Below, piece by piece: positions 21,900 through 34,090 of a stretch of 64,000 bases of DNA. Origin of the DNA: Apoderus coryli (taxonomy: Eukaryota > Arthropoda > Insecta > Coleoptera > Attelabidae); assembly GCA_911728435.2 (NCBI GenBank), contig OU452203.1, positions 13,909,651-13,973,650 on the forward strand, read 5' to 3'. Under the pieces are notes generated by a model that worked only from the letters and a program-made list of their open reading frames with translations, made no database searches and was not told the origin of the DNA. Each line of letters begins with the position of its first letter. The first letter of the stretch is position 1. Made by a program: the position numbers and the translations under genes.

Positions 21900-23123
21900 C
21901 AATAACATATTGTTATACCTCAAAAAGAATACAATTTCATCTCGTTACTCGATATCATAAATATTTTGAAATGTATATAAGGCAAATGAGTTTTCCATAA
22001 ATAAAAACCAATCTATAGTTTCTACCGTACCTTTGTAATTCAACTTTCTTCTAGAGTTTATGTACAATGTATACATATAGAGCATCTACTTTTAGAGAAA
22101 TATCAGAACAAAATATCATTTTATAGCTTACTATATACATAATAGGATATTTTTTTACGTAATATCCTATATGAGCTGCATTCTCTTCAATGTTTGAAAA
22201 GTTGTTTAGTGATCATGGCAACTAGAAATAAATAATACTTGACGCCTTGGTACCGCTGGGGCATGATTACGTGACGAACTGTACAAAATCGTTTTCTATC
22301 AGGTACGTACATAGAGCGACAACGACTGAACAAGGCATACAAATGTGACCCAAACACTACCTGTGCTATTTGATAACCTACCTTGTTCTTGACTGGCCGG
22401 TATTTTAATTGTAGATAAATATTATCTATTGTACCTGTAACTCCTGGTCTCAATGTATTTTTTAGGCATATGTGCAGTGCTTTTTTTGGACTGGACTGTT
22501 ACTTGTCCTCTCTCTTTCCTTTACTCACTCTAAACAAAGGAAACTAATAATCAACTAATATTCTTTCCTTAATTACGACTTTTGTAAAACAACCTAAACT
22601 GCTTTTCCAATAAACAACAATGTGTGTACACTGTAGAGTTAAGCTGGACTATACTCCTATATTATATAGGTGCTGCCAATATACGTATATAGAATCCGGA
22701 CCATGAAAAGGAATTCTCAGAATGACGTAGTGATTGTTCTCCATTCGTCCCAAGGATTTCAGGAATTCAACTGACGGCTAAACGTAAACTATATACCCTT
22801 TTGGAATTATAAACGAAAAGATCTGGTTCGATCGGGGTTTCACATAGCATATAACCGCACAACGCGAAAGGCAAGTTAAATATCATTTGATTCTTGCTAA
22901 ATCTCGTGAACAGATTTATTTTATCACAAACAGATTGAATATAGAGTAACAACAAGTCACGTTTGCTCCACGAAAATATAAAAAAAAGGTATTGTAAGTC
23001 ATTGATGAATGAACCTGTGTTTGCAAACACGTATGGCATGAGTTCATTATGACGAATGTAAATTGAATATTTATATACCGGGTGTGCCACCGGGATGAGT
23101 TCTGAAAATCTGGTGTAATACTT
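21900..23123. other. No gene supported
   Basis: Frames at 22,187-22,453 and 22,767-23,162 (minus) show no family motif. A CGGGTGTGCCACC end near 23,079 suggests another MITE edge. Confidence 0.4.
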
Positions 23124-23690
23124 CCCAGTAAACACATATACGTAAATTAAACGTTCATTCAACGTGTCAGTCGTTGATAATTGGTCTTAATTTAGAAAAT
23201 TGACGGTTTATTATAAGGTTAATTTTACACAGTTCAGTTTAAACGTTATAGAGGCGTGTTTTTCTTATTTAAATACAACTACGTGTTATTATTGTGTTTA
23301 AGTAACGTTGTATATATTATGTATTATAAATAAACCATAAAATAAAAACGTTTAATTAGGTGTTTTTTAAACGCGTGACAAAATTAAAAACGTTTATAAA
23401 ACGTTCTTTATGTAATTTATAATAAACCGAAATTTATAGCTAAAATAACGTTAGAAAATGTTCATTAGAAGCGCATATTTTTTAGATGCGACCAGGAAAC
23501 CGTGAAAATGATGTTTTTTAAGTATTTTATAATAATCCGAAAATTACAGTTAAGAAAACGTGTAAAATATCCCATAAAAATGCATATTGCTTAATATCTG
23601 AAAATTCAAAACGTTTATTTAATGTTTATAAAGTATATTATATTATTATGTGCAATTAGAAGAACGTGTGAAATTAGTCATAAAATGAGC
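23124..23690 (+). repeat. AACGTT-rich repeat element, copy 1
   Basis: Begins CCCAGTAAACACATATACGT and continues for over 500 bp with many ACGTT/AACGT words (for example near 23,150, 23,244, 23,303, 23,349, 23,380, 23,445 and 23,611). The same start word and word usage open the element at 61,541. No protein is encoded. The exact right end is not defined. Confidence 0.55.
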
Positions 23691-24139
23691 AACATTTAAA
23701 GTGGGAAATTTTATTTGATTCTACGATTCCAAATACCTACTTTTCAAAAATGTGTCAACGAAACGTTTGATGCAAACCCTGTAGGTTTTGAAAAATTCTC
23801 AATAACCCCAGATTTGATTTTTTGACTAAATTGTAATCCACTATTCCTAAACCTATTGGAGAAAACATACAAAAACCGAAAAAATCCTGAAGCTTTGACA
23901 CCCTGTATCTCAGACATAAAGCTTCCGCGGATATATGTTTGTATAAGATTTTGTATATTTATAATTTGCTTCGAGAAAAATAAATCGGACTATGACAAAC
24001 CTAGATTTCATACCTGCAACTTCTATTTAAAGAGCAGTCCTATTATGTCGACGAGTTGAATTTTCTGATCATGGATTCGGGAGTTCCTCTTTTGTATAGA
24101 AAATTCCTAGTTTTGAAATAGAAAATGAATTGAAAACGA

Positions 24140-24355
24140 TCATTGATATCAACAGTTATCCAATTTCCTCTTCATTGTCGACTTTGCTTTGACTAGCGGA
24201 GCTCTCACCAGTTCCGTCATCACTTTTTCCTTTTCCAGTTTTTCTAGTTTGTACTTAAAGCGCTTTATTATTTAATTATAGTAAGTTTTTAGTTCAGCGA
24301 TTCTAGTATCCATGCACAAATCAATGGGATCAATGATCTTGTTAGAAGCAAGAGA
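24140..24355 (-). pseudogene. Unidentified coding relic with a charged helix
   Basis: The minus strand reads NKIIDPIDLCMDTRIAELKT, then one stop, then KRFKYKLEKLEKEKVMTELV and further basic residues to a TGA at about 24,146. The E/K-rich segment looks like a coiled coil. Continuity across one stop suggests a decayed gene or transposon protein. I do not recognise the family; chance is possible. Confidence 0.3.
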
Positions 24356-25754
24356 ATTAAGTCACAGACTAATTTATTTCACAACAAATGCAAGCAAAAT
24401 TTCAAAAATAATGAAAGCTATGGTACGTATGGTATATATGCAAATATATGTAAATTTGCGAAACCACATTTTGTTCTCTATATAGAGAGCAAAACGTTAA
24501 CAAGCTAGAGCTGATTTTAGCTCTGTAGCTCCATATAGTATAGAATTCGTAGTGTTAAAACATTCATTATTTGTGGCAAAATATCGGAACCGATGCTAAT
24601 ATCAGATTCGTTTGGGAATTAATGAGCACATATCTTTGAAAATCGCATAAACCATTATCAAAACTGCATAATCAGAACTAGCACAAGAGGGAATGGGTAT
24701 TTCGATTTATCTATGTAAACTATGGACAGCTTATTTCGAGCTAATTAATTTTGTGTCTATTCACGTATCGATCTCGATTTATACACCGAGTAGTAATTGA
24801 CACCGTCATTATCGATGATTTCGACATTCTAATGCCATAATTCTCCCAGATTCCTCATACATCCTAAAATAAAACACCGTGTAACTTGTTATTTAGCGTC
24901 TTTTTATGGACCTTATCTTGTACATTTTCCAATCAGAAAGGGACGTAATGGTCTACTGATGTTTCAGTTCTGGTAGTCAAAATTCTATACCGAAAACGAT
25001 GCTTTTGTATGTTCAGTGTTATCAGTGTTAATGCAACGATGGAGATATTACTGCAATCAAACCACATGCTTGTGATCATTCTTTTACAGACGACGCGAAA
25101 TTGACAGCGATGGTTCGGTAACATCGGTTGTATCCTTAGACTGATCTCCACAATGCACCCATACATTCCATATTCATTTCATAATATTAAAACCGTCAAC
25201 AAGACTTTTATCTTATAGTCAAAGAACACTTTCGTTTGTAAACATCAACATATTCCGAGTGGCACAATTGAAAATGCCCATATCGGAAATTTTTTAATGC
25301 ATTTTCCGGAAAAACATGAAGTTGTTGCTCCAGGCGAATTTTATAGGGATGAACCCATGTTTTTTTTTTAAATTAAATAAAACTCTACTTCGTAAAATTC
25401 GTGAAGTGTTTATCAATTTTCTGGTACCTACTTGAAGTTGGATCCATAGGAGCATGCCATAAGATTGCATCCTCTGCAGCTTCATTAGTGAGAGTGTTGC
25501 CTCTGGCACTTTGGTTTACAATTGAATTTAGCTATTAATTTGGAGACGTAAGCATGCATGAGATTTTTACCCCAATGCCTTTCATTGAAAAGATCCAATA
25601 ATTGTTTTTAAAATACAACAGATTAATTTCAGTTTTTTCTGCAGTGGTGAAAGCCAATCAATTGTTTACTTAAAAACCGCAAATAACAACAACAATCTAA
25701 CTAATTTCAAGACTTGAAAACTTCTGACAAATTTAAAATTACAACAAAATTAAC

Positions 25755-25824
25755 TGTAAAATTCTATACCACCTAGATATTATCTTATCTGTAAAATTCT
25801 ATACCACGTAGATATTATCTTATC
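25755..25824. repeat. 35-bp tandem duplication
   Basis: Two head-to-tail copies of TGTAAAATTCTATACCACNT... (25,755-25,789 and 25,790-25,824) differ at one base (C/G). A recent local duplication. Confidence 0.9.
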
Positions 25825-25874
25825 CACTGGCGGCTCGAGAGTTATGAAAGAGGTCACAAGAAAAAACTTATCTA

Positions 25875-26135
25875 CTATTTTTTGTCCATGAAGTCCATTC
25901 TCCTAACTTTAATGGCGTCAATGACTTTGTTGTCAAAATCTGGGATAAATTGGATGGATTTATTTTCTATTGATAGGAAGGCCCATGCATTCAGTTGATT
26001 TTGCGTGGTACAAATAATGGCATATCTCCTCAACTTTTTAAAGAAGGAGGACCTGCGATATTGGAACATTTTCATGTTATAATAACCAAAATATGGAACA
26101 CCAAAACCGTGCAGCTGAAATGAGAGATGCTTCAA
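25875..26135 (-). pseudogene. hAT transposase C-terminal (dimerisation) fragment
   Basis: The frame contains FFKKLRRYAIICTTQNQLNA, then WAFLSIENKSIQF, DFDNKVIDAIKVRRMDF. hAT transposases of the ZMYM1-like insect group end with a segment such as LKTYLRSTMxxxRLxxLALLSIExxxxxxxDFDxVIDxFAxxKxRR, to which this corresponds closely. The dimerisation domain is C-terminal, so the fragment marks the 3' end of a minus-strand hAT copy. The upstream domains cannot be followed because a LINE scrap of opposite orientation lies at 26,275-26,420. Confidence 0.65.
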
Positions 26136-26274
26136 TTGTCACTATATTTAAGAAAGGTTCTTTCAAGAATTTTGTCTATTCTATTGTAGTTCCTACCGAT
26201 GAACATACATCAGCGTTCTAGAGGAACCTCAAACAATTAGCATTGAGCCTTCCACAGAAAATCCTTTCTTCACA

Positions 26275-26420
26275 CTTAAGGTCGGCTCACGAAATCAGGG
26301 AGGGCAACAAAAGAGTTACAAGGATATTCTTAAGACCAACATGAAGAAGTGTGGCTAGATTTGAAGAACAACTGGGAGCAGATCGCCAACGACAGACCGA
26401 GATTGAGGCGCACTCGTTAG
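26275..26420 (+). pseudogene. LINE ORF2 C-terminal scrap
   Basis: The plus strand gives GGQQKSYKDILKTNMKKCG, a stop, then a frame change to DLKNNWEQIANDRPRLRR. This matches the tail found after the RT in many insect LINEs (GGxxKRYKDxLKxxLKxCxIxxxxWEExAxDRxxWR). It is followed by a short ATGATGAT-type stretch. Fewer than 50 codons are recognisable. Confidence 0.6.
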
Positions 26421-26499
26421 CGTGTGAATGCTGATGATTATGATGATGGGTACAAATAATATTCAACATTTAATATGTTTCTGTCAAAAGATTTTTTGG

Positions 26500-27190
26500 T
26501 TATTGTCTGATATGAACACTAAAAGTGGCAAAATACCATCTACAGCATTCGCGTTTAGAAAGTGCTTAAAGTTCTCATTTTTTAATTTTATACTGTCAAA
26601 TATAGGGTAAGATTTTACAGTGGCATCAACATGTTTTAGGGGAAATCGAAATGTCTAGCTGTAAGTTTTAAAATTTTGAGATCCAAATAATTTTGCTGCA
26701 CTTAAGTGATCTTTAAGAGCCTGTTCTTCATTGCCCTGGTCTGCATTGTCATTGTTGTCAGTAAAATTCCTAATTCAAATAACTTGCTGTTGGAATCGTT
26801 GAACTTCTTTTTGCATTTGAGCACCTTCAATCTCCAGCATTTGATTCTAATTAAATAATATTTCAACATGTTGCATGATGAAATGAAATATTACCAATAG
26901 AGAAATTCAAATGCTTCTATAAACCACTTGCTTCACTAATAGTAACAGAATCCCTCCCATGTTCGTAAATAAGTTTGTTTGTAAAGAACATCGAATAATC
27001 TTTAAATCAATGTGCCCTTGACATCCCGTGCATTTTAAGGATCTTCAAGGAGTTGCCGCCTTGGGTATCAATGAATGTAGGTTTAAAAAATGTCCCCCAT
27101 TTCCGAAAAATTTATTTTCACTGAAGATATCCGCATTTAAATGGGCCGCTCGGTATAATCTCTTCCATACATCTAAACTAAATTCTTTCT
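26500..27190 (-). pseudogene. Unidentified coding relic, frameshifted
   Basis: Several minus-strand stretches look coding: SLDVWKRLYRAAHLNADIFS and ENKFFGNGGHFLNLHSLIPK (27,180-27,060), then FFTNKLIYEHGRDSVTISEA (about 26,985-26,925), then NQMLEIEGAQMQKEVQRFQQ and DNADQGNEEQALKDHLSAAK (26,850-26,720). Stops at regular codons (TGA, TAG) and frame changes separate them. An acceptor-like TATTATTTAATTAG precedes the NQMLE segment. I do not recognise the family. It could be an old transposon protein, perhaps related to the nearby hAT tail, or a processed host gene. Confidence 0.35.
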
Positions 27191-28040
27191 AACTTTATGT
27201 ACTTCACTTAATGATTATAATTCAGTTTGGATGGATTCACTTGTTTGTATTAAGTTTACACCGGAATGGCCATGCGTGTATATATTCAACACCAACATAT
27301 CCCTATAACTTAGTTTGTGCTTCAAAGCATTTGTATTCATGCAACACATCAAATTACACCATTTGACCACCGTCGTAAAATTGTATTACCGCTCACAAAA
27401 GTTTTGCTGCAGCAGGCATACACTGAGAGCTTTATTAAATACTTCTAATCCTGATGCTCTAGCGTTGGCACGGCATGACGCTCTGAACGTAATTACCGAA
27501 TTATCACATGTGTGAAATTGGGTCGGTGCTCTTATCCAGAGCTAAACAAAATATCGGTCGGACCATTCTGGCAGTTCTGGCCTTCCCTTTTTATTGAGAG
27601 TCCTGTTGTTGACCGTTATCTTTCGTATTGTCGATAACAAATGCGAATCGACACAAAGCGAGTTTAGAGTAACTACGCCCAGATTTATACGGGTTTTTCA
27701 TAATGTGTCACTAACGGGCGATCAAATAAGAGCTATAAATAAAGATACAACGGTATGCGATATCAATATATTTTGATTTCTTTTAGACATTGGTTCAGGG
27801 CATTTATATTTAAAAACATTATTTCACATACAAAGAACCTCTGGATTTTTTAAGACTTCCAATCTTTTTCGCCTCTTTTTTGTTTGTGGATCATTGCAGT
27901 AAAAAGTACAAATGATCTTCTTGGCAAATTCCCATCGGAATTATTGGAGATTAAACGGTCATTACATTTTTTTCTCAATAAATTGTTTTATGGAGATCTA
28001 TGCAGTATATCCCCGATCGACTTTTCTCTTTGGGGCTATG
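27191..28040. other. No gene supported
   Basis: A short plus-strand stretch near 27,420-27,510 (LRALLNTSNPDALALARHDA) has unusual composition for noise but no recognisable family. Confidence 0.35.
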
Positions 28041-28047
28041 TTAAAAC

Positions 28048-28087
28048 CTGATTATGGAACTGGATTAGTTTCGAAACATGTTTGGCT
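28048..28087 (+). ncRNA. Decayed hammerhead-like motif
   Basis: CUGAUUA (28,048-28,054; G8 replaced by U), extra U, stem II GGAAC/GUUUC (28,056-28,060 with 28,068-28,072), GAAA, self-complementary ACAUGU (28,076-28,081), U17, UGGCU. Stem I does not pair with the upstream bases. It shares GAAACATGTTTGGCT with the minus-strand copy at 63,867-63,908. Confidence 0.35.
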
Positions 28088-28089
28088 AT

Positions 28090-30590
28090 GGGCAATTTGT
28101 TTTATATTCTATTAAATTTATTTCGTGGAGTTTCCACTAAAGAATGGACTATACTTTCTCAAATTATTTTCTATTTTATTTCAATCTAACTTCAATTTGT
28201 ATGTTTAATAATATTCGTCGTGTACAATATTATAGCTCTCAGCTTTACCATATTTTCCATTAATGCAATTCATCTAATATTAAAGCGATGTATTGGTAGG
28301 GCTTCCTTATTTTTCTTTAAAAAATTACTACCTCTAGTTTAAAAATACGATAAAAATAACATCATGTCCTTTAATTATAGATGGCTTTGGTAGTAGGAAG
28401 TGTGTTAATTTTACTGTTACTCCTAGATTGAAGTTAATTGCTAATATTCATCATGCGTGTATGCAGTATTTAACAGTATTACACAAATTTTATAGGTCCG
28501 TTACGCTGGCCTCCCCTGGTCGGATTTTTTTCTCCAAAATATTAACACACATAATGGACACCTAGCACAACCTGGCACACCAAATGATAGAGCTAGCACA
28601 CCAACAGATTAGAACCGAAATGAGTTGAAGATAGATCAAAAGTTACCAACACCACAAAAGTAAGCAGCGATGAACACAATATTCTGAATGTTTTGGCTTA
28701 TTTTTTGGCAAATCCTCAGTCTTGACTTTATAGTGCTGCATACCATTTGGGGTTATCATATTATGATGGGCAAAAGATTTTGAATGATCATCATAATATG
28801 CATCCTTGTAAATTAACAAAAGTTCAGGATTTGAAACCCGAGGATTACTAACGTCGAAACCAATTTTGTGAAAATATTCTGGTACACATTCAAGAAGACC
28901 CAAATTTAAAAAAATATATATATATAGGCAGATGAAGCCAAGTTTTCTCGAGAAAGTATTTTTAATAGAAGAAATGAACATATTTGGGCTGAGTTAAGGA
29001 CTCTTTTACTATTCTGTAGTTAATTTCTGTTGATTCAACTTGCTATAAAAACGCAGTAAAGTCCAAAAATCTCCCTAAATTGTCAAGTAAATAATATTAT
29101 GTAAAGTAACAATACAAAGTTATCTTAGAGCTGATGAAGCGAAATACATTGTTTGTTGATAAAATTAGTTGTTATCCATCTGTTGTTGTACATATTCTTC
29201 TTTGTATTTATGAGTTTAGTTTATAAAAAAGCGAGCAATGAAGTTCTGGCCTGCCTAATAACTTTGTGATACTTATTGCGTACATCGAAATACCACTTAT
29301 TGTCGGCGAGATTTTTTACTCTCATGGTTTATTAGATATCATGAATATATCATAAAAATTACAGTTTCTCCCCTTATGTGTTTATTATTTTTTTAATTTC
29401 AAACTTATTAAGCCTCAGGGTTTTATTTATTTTTCGCCCAGTTTCTCAGCGCAAGAAACTTCCTGTCAATAAATTTACATTCAGTTTACCTTACTGCTAT
29501 GCTGTGTAATCTATACCCCAAGAAACTCAATATGGAAACTTTTATTATACCCATTTTTATACGTCGGAGTTTCATGTTTAACGGAGAAATTCGCAACGGT
29601 AAAGTTGCATATTTAATGTGTATCTTCTTTCCTTCATCTTAAAAACAAACTTCGGTTCCCGGCATGATATGATACGATATGATGATAAGCATTTTAGAAT
29701 TTTTAGTGAAAATATTATGAACTTCTCTAATGAAAATCTTTCTATATTAAAAAATGTAACAAAAAATAGGGGATGAAAGTTTCACATCGTATGACAAGCG
29801 AATAATACACAGTGAGTGTAGGTATTCTCGACGGAGTTGTGAATTAGACTTTAATATTTAATATCAGCGTACTAACTTTGATTTTTATTAATTTTCCGGA
29901 TCAACCTTTTTTAAAATGCAAGTATGTAGTCTTATTAGGTGTGTTCTTCGACGAAATATTCAATCTCAACACTTAAATAAGCCGAGACACACTTAGGTAA
30001 GCTCACCATGTAGGTATATACTCGTATATGGAGAAAAATATATGAGTAAGTATTTCGTATATTATGTAAAATTTAATAAGGAGAAAAATTTCATGCAGGA
30101 TAACATATCTTGTCTGATCAAAAATTCTGAAGTTGATGATTATTAAAATTCTTATTTTGTTACGGAAAATATGTAATACCGTTGTTCTAGTATTATTAAA
30201 AAAAATCTAACTATTCAGGAGATCGACACAATCGAAATTGTGGAAATTTTTTATGCAGTACTTTATTTCATGACCCCTGACCCTTAAAAATGTTGTCATT
30301 TCAAAGAGTTATACACGAGTGAGTATGAAGTGTGGAAACCCCTGTATATTTCCGAAAATAATCGTTATTTTGAAAAAAATTTTAAAGAAAAGTTTTTTTG
30401 GTATCAAAAAGACAGCATTATAAGTCCAAAAACAGTCTGTATCTCGTCTATAAATAAATAGTATTTTCAAACAGAAGATTGGAATACCGGAATGTGCCTT
30501 AATGTATCCTAAATAGAATCCAATACTGTTTCCTGTTGTTCACAATGAAATCATTGTTTAAAATGGTGTTTCAAAATAATAATGGTACTA
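28090..30590. other. No gene supported
   Basis: AT-rich. The 112-codon minus frame at 28,643-28,981 has no recognisable motif. Confidence 0.45.
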
Positions 30591-30960
30591 TGCTTTTATA
30601 GACGGTGCCACCGAACTCTCCCTATTTTCAAAACGGTCTCGTAAAGTCGCATGGCGTCGCAGAAAAGTATGGATAGCATCAGTACAAGGAGCATAGTATA
30701 TAAACAGTTTTTGCTTGAAACAGGTTTAGTCTGCCACGCCAGCATGTGGACCAGCGCACAGCGTGCGTTCGACGTGGTGTAGATCCGTGAAAAGGGGTCA
30801 ATTTGATTTGAAATTCTTCGACATCGACCTGTATCGGACCGAAAATCAATTGTTTTGTGGGTAAAAACTCTGGAAAAACTAGACCTTATACCAAGAGTGA
30901 AGCTGGACACAGATAGCGCGAAAACATCGAGATAGCCAGGTGATCAGTGTTAAGGACTCC
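30591..30960. other. Less AT-rich block with TATA-like element, unassigned
   Basis: This 370-bp block has more G+C than its surroundings. It holds a plus-strand TATATAAA (about 30,698) and GACGTG about 70 bases further on, and a minus-strand frame of 104 codons (30,910-30,596) without recognisable motif. It may be part of an LTR or a regulatory region. Confidence 0.25.
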
Positions 30961-32055
30961 TACATGTAGACATGCGGCCTTCCTCTTCATCAGGATCTTC
31001 ATTTCCATCCTTAGAAAATGGATGAAGCAGGAATTATCAGAACGTGATTAGAATAATCAAGTTTCTGCGTGTGCAAACGTTGTTGGGAGGTTGTTTTTCT
31101 AATGTCGAGGCTAATTTCCACTTGTCTGGCTCTGTCAACAAGGAAAACTACCGGTACTCCTGTGTATAGGGTGAAAGTCACATTTTGGTTCGCCGTATCA
31201 TAAATGCGGGGATAGAAGAGCCTTACTTCTCTGATGAAGGGTATCGGGCTGTTACTGTCAATTTAGGACTGTACATATCGATAATCCTTTCTGTGGGACA
31301 ATCTGGTACTGCTGCGATAATGGTTGATAGTATTTGGTGTAGATTCCTTTCAAAACCATATAAAATAAAACTGTTTCAGGTTCACCCTTAAGACATTAAG
31401 ATAAATTATTCATTATATTGCAAACAAAATTTGTTCTCTTCAACCTCAAAAATAGGGAGACACTTATGCGGCACCATGTATGTGTATGAATAGGTATATG
31501 TGTTCTGTTAAATAGAAAACTTGATTCACAATTGTATTTATTTTCTCGCTGCAAGCGATTTGGATAAAGTGGTTTTCGGTGTGGTCAGTAGAACTATTCA
31601 GCAACTTTCATTCATAAACGTACTGGATTATATTGCTCCTTAAATTGGAAAATTCCTAATTACATTTTTTGAGGTCGCCTTCGGTCGAAAATTTTCAGAT
31701 CAAAAATATGTTATGATTTTTATATTACGACAATCATCACAGTATAAAATACACCTGATAAGTTTATAACGAATTTTAGCGTTCACTAATGTTTCCTCAG
31801 TCAGGACCAGCGCAAATGGTCCGGTGTTTTAGTATTTCCACGTCGTCTCTCCTTGTTTTAGCTTCAAAGACATCTCAATTAACCCATGATTTGTATTTGT
31901 TTTGAAAATATTTTTCGTACAATACGCAAAGTGGATTGTTGTATCATTGTATTCATAAGTTACTGGGTTTGAAGTATCGAATCTGTAAAGTTAGTGAGCT
32001 CTTTATATTATAAGTGTTATTGTTTTAATAGTAATGTTAGGAAATGGAGACTCGT
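30961..32055. other. No gene supported
   Basis: No convincing coding or repeat structure noted. Confidence 0.4.
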
Positions 32056-32059
32056 TGCG

Positions 32060-32215
32060 GCTTTAACAAAATGGAGTCTCTACTCACAATGCAACAATTG
32101 CAAAAGATTATTTGGATTAAGGCATTTCCTGAACAATGAATAGGACCTGCTGGCCCCAGTAAGTAGCATCCACGCTCTCCAGATATAACTCTTCTAGATT
32201 AGGGGATTTTTAAAA
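32060..32215 (+). pseudogene. DDE transposase scrap (mariner-like), second to third aspartate
   Basis: Reading across frames gives DGVSTHNATIAKDYLD-like sequence, then FPEQ.IGPAGP, then HPRSPDITLLD, a stop, GIFKRSN. In insect mariner-like transposases the order is QQDGAxxHxAxxxxxYL ... FPxxWIGRGGPxxWPPRSPDLTPLDFFLWG, carrying the second and third catalytic aspartates. Both acidic positions are still identifiable, but stops and frameshifts make it dead. Confidence 0.55.
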
Positions 32216-32454
32216 GATCAAATTGATAAGAATGCGATATTATATCGAAGCAAATTAACATAAGCTAATGCTGGCAGAAAGAAGCGACACTAGAAATTTA
32301 GATCATTCTGTCATTTTCCAACAAGTTTGATAACTGTAATTTTTACTTTATGCAATAATTTAGTTTCTTTTGTATGGATTATCTTATTAAATGTGTAAAT
32401 TTCATAGAGAAATAATAAATAAACTTTTCTCTTTTTATTTTGATTAAATGAGTT

Positions 32455-32530
32455 GAAATTTTGGCCGGGCGTTATAAGCGGGCATTATGAGCGGCCGTTA
32501 TAAGAAATCTCTATAACGCCCGCAACTAAT
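32455..32530. repeat. Pogo-like sub-terminal repeat cluster
   Basis: Three imperfect words, GCGTTATAAGCGGG, CATTATGAGCGGCC and GTTATAAGAAATC, follow one another, then CTATAACGCCCGC. Repeated xTTATAAxGC words at an element end are typical of pogo/Tigger-like terminal regions. A similar CCTTATAACGCGG lies at about 34,957. They could be the two ends of one old element. Confidence 0.35.
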
Positions 32531-32627
32531 AGCCACCTTTGTTATAGATAAATTAATATATGTCATTTGCAATAAATTATGAAGCAATAATACGTAAGTA
32601 GAAAATAAAAGAATTGAAAATATTTTA

Positions 32628-32819
32628 TTAATTAAGGACATTGCAAGATTGATATAGAGAGCATCTTAGATTTTTTTCTAATTCGAACCTAAGCCATTTG
32701 GCAGCCTCAATTTGACTCTCCCGAGTGTCCAATAGCAGTTTTAGAACAACCTTAACACGTTCTTTCATAAGAATATCCCGTCGATAGCTTGAGGCGTAAG
32801 AAGATGTATATTTCCTAAA
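32628..32819 (-). CDS. Possible terminal coding exon of an unidentified gene
   Basis: An acceptor-like TTAATATTTTCTATTTAG is followed on the minus strand by an open frame of about 63 codons ending at TAA 32,630-32,628. It includes RRDILMKERVKVVLKLLLDT, RESQIEAAKWLRFELEKNL and ends YQSCNVLN. AATAAA overlaps the stop. The sequence is amphipathic and helix-like, without stops or frameshifts, which is unusual here. I do not recognise the family. No compatible donor phase with the exon-like segment at 34.1-34.4 kb was found. Confidence 0.3.
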   Translation of the reverse strand, partial: FRKYTSSYASSYRRDILMKERVKVVLKLLLDTRESQIEAAKWLRFELEKNLRCSLYQSCNVLN

Positions 32820-33595
32820 TAGAAAATATTAACTCTTTATTTGTTTGTACTTTATTCATATATCCCTCTCTGTTTTCCTTTTTTTTCTGAAGTAAAATCC
32901 TATTTCCTTTATCTTTACATCATTTTCATAAGGTATTATACAAATAAATAACATTCAGAAGCAAATACTAGGCTTTACAAAAATGTGGTAGGTAATTCTT
33001 TATCATGAAACCGTATAGAAGATGGTAGCACAATATTATAACTTAGGATGGAATGCTTATAGGGTCTTGACTATAAAACTGGCTGAGCGTTTAACTCTTA
33101 TTTATGTACTTTCTGAACTTCATTCATATACAATCATGTAGTCTATATAATATATAAGGCGGGTTAGAAAGTATTTTAATACTTGGATATATGGCTCATA
33201 ACAGAATAAGTGTTGGGTTGGTGTGGATCATAAAGAAATGTGTGAAATGTTTTATGGCGATAATAAATTCTCATTTAAATAAAATATATACATACATTTT
33301 TTTAATTTACTTTATCTGGGTTTTACAGGCTCCTCAATGATCTAGTGTCCTTTGAAATTGAAAAATATTAAAACTTAGGTACTGCATTAAAAGGTCACAC
33401 ACAAATTACTCATGGCGCAAACTGTCCCGGTATGTAGTTGGTTCGAACCCCGGACCAGCTACATTTAGTTGCTCACCTTAGGTTAAGAATATATTATGTA
33501 CACATTGACTAATAACACAAATAAATACTGACCTGGTTGTATGCCACTTAAATGTAGGCAAGAGACCATAAAGTTAGTACATGCTTCGGCAGGTA

Positions 33596-34090
33596 TTAAC
33601 TTTCTAAAAAAAAGTAAAGCTCTTTTTTGACAATAAGCCCATGAGGCTGCGGTGAAGCCGGGGACTTATGCCGAACGGACGCTTTAAAAAAAAGTATAGC
33701 TTTTACATGTCGTCTGGCGCCTGTGCTAGTAGTAGTGGTTCTTTTAAGTACAAAGTTAGCTGCTAGCGCTCTCTCCACTGGTGTTGGCGTCGCTGGGACA
33801 AACGGATTGTTTAGTAGGAGACCCAGGAGTAGATTGCGTCGATGGTCGAAGTTAACACTACACCGGACACTTGTCTGCGTGGGTGCGATGAGATGATAAA
33901 CGCTGTAACAGATGCTAAGTTTGCGGTGTGATAACGCGAGACTTGAGACCAAACACCTGGGGCGACTGCAAGCCGACACTCTGATCAGTCCATTGCATTT
34001 GCGGTCGTGACGTTGCAGTACGGTTACGGGTTGTGCGTACTCAGCGAGGATGGTTCTTGGCCCCCCGGTGCCGTCGTAAAAATTACTCTC
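33596..34090 (-). other. GC-richer block with an open frame; probably a repeat
   Basis: The minus strand is open for over 165 codons here (part of a 185-codon frame from 34,153). Composition is near 50% G+C in an AT-rich context. The translation is rich in R, S, T, H and P and shows no domain. Its last part (CTTCACCGCAGCCTCATGGG, near 33,640-33,660) recurs at about 48,262-48,285 on the plus strand, so the block is more likely a mobile-element segment than an exon. Confidence 0.4.

Noticed and set aside
29135..29155. CTGATGAAGCGAAATAC as a hammerhead motif
   Set aside because: CUGAUGA and GAAA are only three bases apart, so there is no stem II, and stem I does not pair.
30596..30910. 104-codon minus-strand frame as a gene
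   Set aside because: No domain, start context or neighbour supports it; the higher G+C of the block alone lengthens the frame.
30963..31000. Minus-strand CCTGATGAAGAGG as a hammerhead
   Set aside because: No GAAA follows and no stem II can be drawn.
33405..33480. SINE based on GGTTCGAACCCCG
   Set aside because: A B-box-like palindrome is present but there is no A box or poly(A)/simple tail, and the surrounding bases form their own hairpin (TGTAG...CTACA).
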